A stretch of 64,000 nucleotides of DNA from assembly GCA_002749535.1 (NCBI GenBank), contig MZZL01000138.1, forward strand, positions 372,001-436,000. The letters are read 5' to 3'. Of the stretch, positions 61,734-64,000 are shown one piece after another (within the stretch, counting starts at the first letter, position 1; each line of letters begins with the position of its first letter). Below the pieces are notes generated by a model, which saw only the letters and a list, made by a program, of their open reading frames with translations, did no database searches and was not told the DNA's origin. Source of the stretch: Apophysomyces variabilis. Lineage: Eukaryota; Mucoromycota; Mucoromycetes; Mucorales; Mucoraceae. Both the position numbers and the translations under genes were made by a program.

Positions 61734-63627
61734 AAAGCCTTCGTTCATTTGTTCATCGTTCATTGCTAGTTGGTTAGATCTGACTGTGTTTATTCATTCA
61801 AAGATTGTGTTTATCATTCACTGCATTGTACCATACAAAACCGTTAAGAATAGCTATAGAAAGACATACTTCTTCAACATTGTCACTGAAAGATCGCATA
61901 GAAACCAATGACTGCGCTTCGCTTGTAAAATCGAGGGTATACATTAGATATTTTGGTTCTCGCCTGATCTTTGCGTATAAAGTTGTTTATTCGCGGCAAT
62001 GAGAAATTCAAGGTTTCCCCGGGATATTTACCGGCTTGCATTTTTGCTGCGGTTTCTGTGCCTTCACCATTGCTGAGTGTGGTATATGCTAGAGAAAATG
62101 AGTCAAAAAGAAATCGGACAATAAGATCGTCTGAGATTGACTCCAATATTTTTATTATCATTATGTTGTCACGACCATCATACATTGTCTCTTTAATGTA
62201 CGTGTATGCGTTATGTACTGTGTTGTTCTATGTATTATCCCTTATAAATGCTGTGTTGATCTACGATAATAGAGAGATGTAAAGAAAAGAGGGTAAGAAC
62301 CTCGCTCCATAGATAAAACCTTACATTCAGTTTACTAAACGATACATGTAGTATCATGGTGTCTGATCATCTTTATACTGCGCAAGGGAGATACCTACAT
62401 TACATGTAAATATGGGATGATATATACCAAATGGGGAAACTGTAGTGTAGTCTTGCTGTTGAGGAGCGTAACGAGATATTAGCTACAAGACACTGAGTGC
62501 TTCGACGTATAAGAAGTCTCGGGCACATGTATCACTAATCAATCATTATCTCTGCAAAACCTCTGTTTAGATAATGATTAGTACTTTGAACGCATATTCA
62601 ATTTCATAAAAACGATATATAGCTCATAAGAATAATACCGACGGAGTGTTTGACTAACCAATTATAAGGATTTTCATATTTAATGGATCATTCCGTGATA
62701 TCTTCCCATACGTAGGGAAATGAAAGATGTGAATTGGAATCGTATGCAGGATGAACCATTCGGAAGCAGTTACTTAGCAAAATGATCCGATGTTAAGCTG
62801 CTTGTGTCGGACATGACCGTGAGACGTACAGGTTAATGATAATTCATCCGAAATGCCGGATAGCATGATACACAAGAACAGATCTTTTATTGCTACAGAA
62901 TCTTCATCATATGAAGTCTGACCAAGTCGGTATATACCATCTTTATGTGAATTTCATGTTCACTTAAACAAGGGGCAACTTTTCGTCCCCTTTCTGAATG
63001 CACGATTTGAGTCACAGATTTTGAGAGCAGAAAAGGAAATGTTCAGAAACCGGTCGGCAGCTTAGAAAATCAGTTGCAGAGTGTGTGTTTGCTTACCATT
63101 TATTGTCTTTGATTCTACTATTCCTTCGAGGTTCGAATGAATATAACGTTTGCTAAAGCGAAAAAAATATTAATGCTTGGGAAAAAGTGAGTGTGTGTGT
63201 TAGCCAACGTGAGGTAAACAGCAGATCGATCATTCACTTGCTGTACTCCAGAGCACAGTTGACTAAGCTTCAATTACACTATCTAAGTAGATGTCCTCCC
63301 TTTTTCAAGTCCTCCATACTTGGAAAACAACTAGATAACTTATCTGTTCTTCGGAGTCGCACTTCTTGACACTCGCTAGTAGTAGCACTACATTAATTGA
63401 CAAAGCTCGGTATGGAGGACGATATGAAGCTAGAGAGGTTTCACAACGTTGTACCACCTTGCAGTTGTCAAAAGAGGACGAAATAAGCTGATGCAGGTAA
63501 CTTATCTGGAGTTTTTGATGTGGAGAAAAGTTACACAATCCGCACGATGAAGAAATAAGAGGACAAGGAGCGCCAGTATTATATATAAGCAAAGGAATCC
63601 GACTCTTACTGACAACTCAACTCAACC
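61734..63627. other. gene-poor stretch before the GDSL gene
   Basis: About 1.9 kb. Frames of 60-103 codons (61883-62185 minus, 61971-62282 plus) overlap and look like chance. Nothing supportable, apart from the TATA element near the right end. Confidence 0.5.
63580..63588 (+). promoter_or_regulatory. TATA element of the GDSL gene
   Basis: TATATATAA ends 40 bp before the ATG at 63628, implying a very short leader. Position and sequence only. Confidence 0.5.
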
Positions 63628-64000
63628 ATGGTGCCGAATCCTCTTGTTTTATTGGGCTTCATGTCAACCGTTCTGGCAGGGCTGGCAAGCGCATCAAGCG
63701 CCAGCTCTATCTCAGAATGCCCTCCACTCTCACCTCGCGCTTCTCCAGCAACTGATGCGCGTGATCTTCGACCCGACGACATCAAAATCGTTGCAGGTCT
63801 TGGGGATAGGTTAGTTAGTTGAATGGATGGCCAGTAGGAAGATACTAAATTTGTGTTTTTAGCATCATGGCTGCGTTTGCTGCCGACGGTATCCAAGGTA
63901 GCTCTATTCTGAATCTCAGCTCTTTGTACGAGATCCGTGGTGTTAGCTACGCTATGGGAGGAGGTGACGGAGCGATAACGCTTCCAAACTTTATCAAGCG
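63628..64000 (+). CDS. GDSL phospholipase B-like hydrolase, secreted, 3' end off window
   Basis: ATG 63628 opens a signal peptide (MVPNPLVLLGFMSTVLAGLA). After PRASPATDARDLRPDDIKIV comes AGLGD, then a GT-AG intron (63811-63862) whose removal completes GLGDSIMAAFAADG, the GDS block with the nucleophile Ser. The rest in view (GSSILNLSSLYEIRGVSYAM, GGGDGAITLPNFIKR) is the oxyanion Gly block typical of the PLB1-like GDSL lipases of fungi and animals. The Asn and the catalytic Asp-His blocks would be outside. The first ATG is used; the frame is otherwise uninterrupted. Together with the lipase at the other end, this is a second secreted ester hydrolase in the window. Confidence 0.87.

Noticed and set aside
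63125..63145. GGTTCGAAT resembling a tRNA B box
   Set aside because: No pairing arms around it; isolated match.

Overview
The window is nuclear DNA from a fungus, most probably an early-diverging one of the Mucoromycota (Mucorales-like). This rests on short GT-AG introns (about 45-70 nt) in most genes, a secreted lipase resembling the Rhizopus/Rhizomucor family, a kelch type-I membrane protein, and decayed transposases of kinds I associate with Mucorales genomes. The genus cannot be fixed from sequence alone. I see no prokaryotic operons, CRISPR arrays, rRNA or convincing tRNA genes.

Layout. 1-1099: 3'-truncated secreted lipase (-). 4019-4943: ER membrane complex subunit EMC10 (-). 5556-8289: BZZ1-type F-BAR/C1/SH3 protein (-). 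9328-10818: unknown nuclear-looking protein (+). 11013-12387: SNF4, the AMPK gamma subunit (-). 13215-13898: unknown two-helix membrane protein (+). 14929-17076: kelch membrane protein (-). About 17200-20045: decayed element with a TnpB/Fanzor-like zinc-ribbon end (-). 21557-23328: a 764-bp segment present twice around a 244-N gap, almost certainly unmerged contig ends. 23633-27023: nucleoporin NIC96 (-). 27752-29257: mitochondrial lipoyl synthase (+). 29707-29859: possible 50-aa membrane protein (+). 30135-31111: LACTB2-like hydrolase (+). 32689-34245: membrane-anchored methyltransferase (+). 34952-36708: mitochondrial ATP synthase beta (-). 37518-38726: unknown coiled-coil protein (+). 39109-42531: recyclin RCY1/Pof6 (-). 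43893-44991: PHO80-like cyclin (+). 45574-47600: WD40 protein (+). 48063-51854: MSH4 (+). About 53400-54430: decayed IS630/Tc1-mariner transposase (-). 55352-56990: mucin-like wall-sensor-type protein (+). 58379-59668: two-domain fasciclin protein (-). 59902-61733: copper-radical (glyoxal) oxidase (+). 63628-64000: 5' part of a GDSL phospholipase/lipase (+).

There are no operons; genes are mostly ordinary housekeeping genes (energy metabolism, lipoate, AMPK, nuclear pore, endocytosis/recycling, ER insertion, meiosis) mixed with secreted or surface proteins. Several pairs are divergent and could share promoters: BZZ1/unknown, SNF4/unknown, NIC96/lipoyl synthase, ATP2/unknown, RCY1/cyclin, and most compactly fasciclin/glyoxal oxidase (233 bp). 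Exon joins were made by eye, by reading frame and family similarity; no splice prediction or database search was possible.
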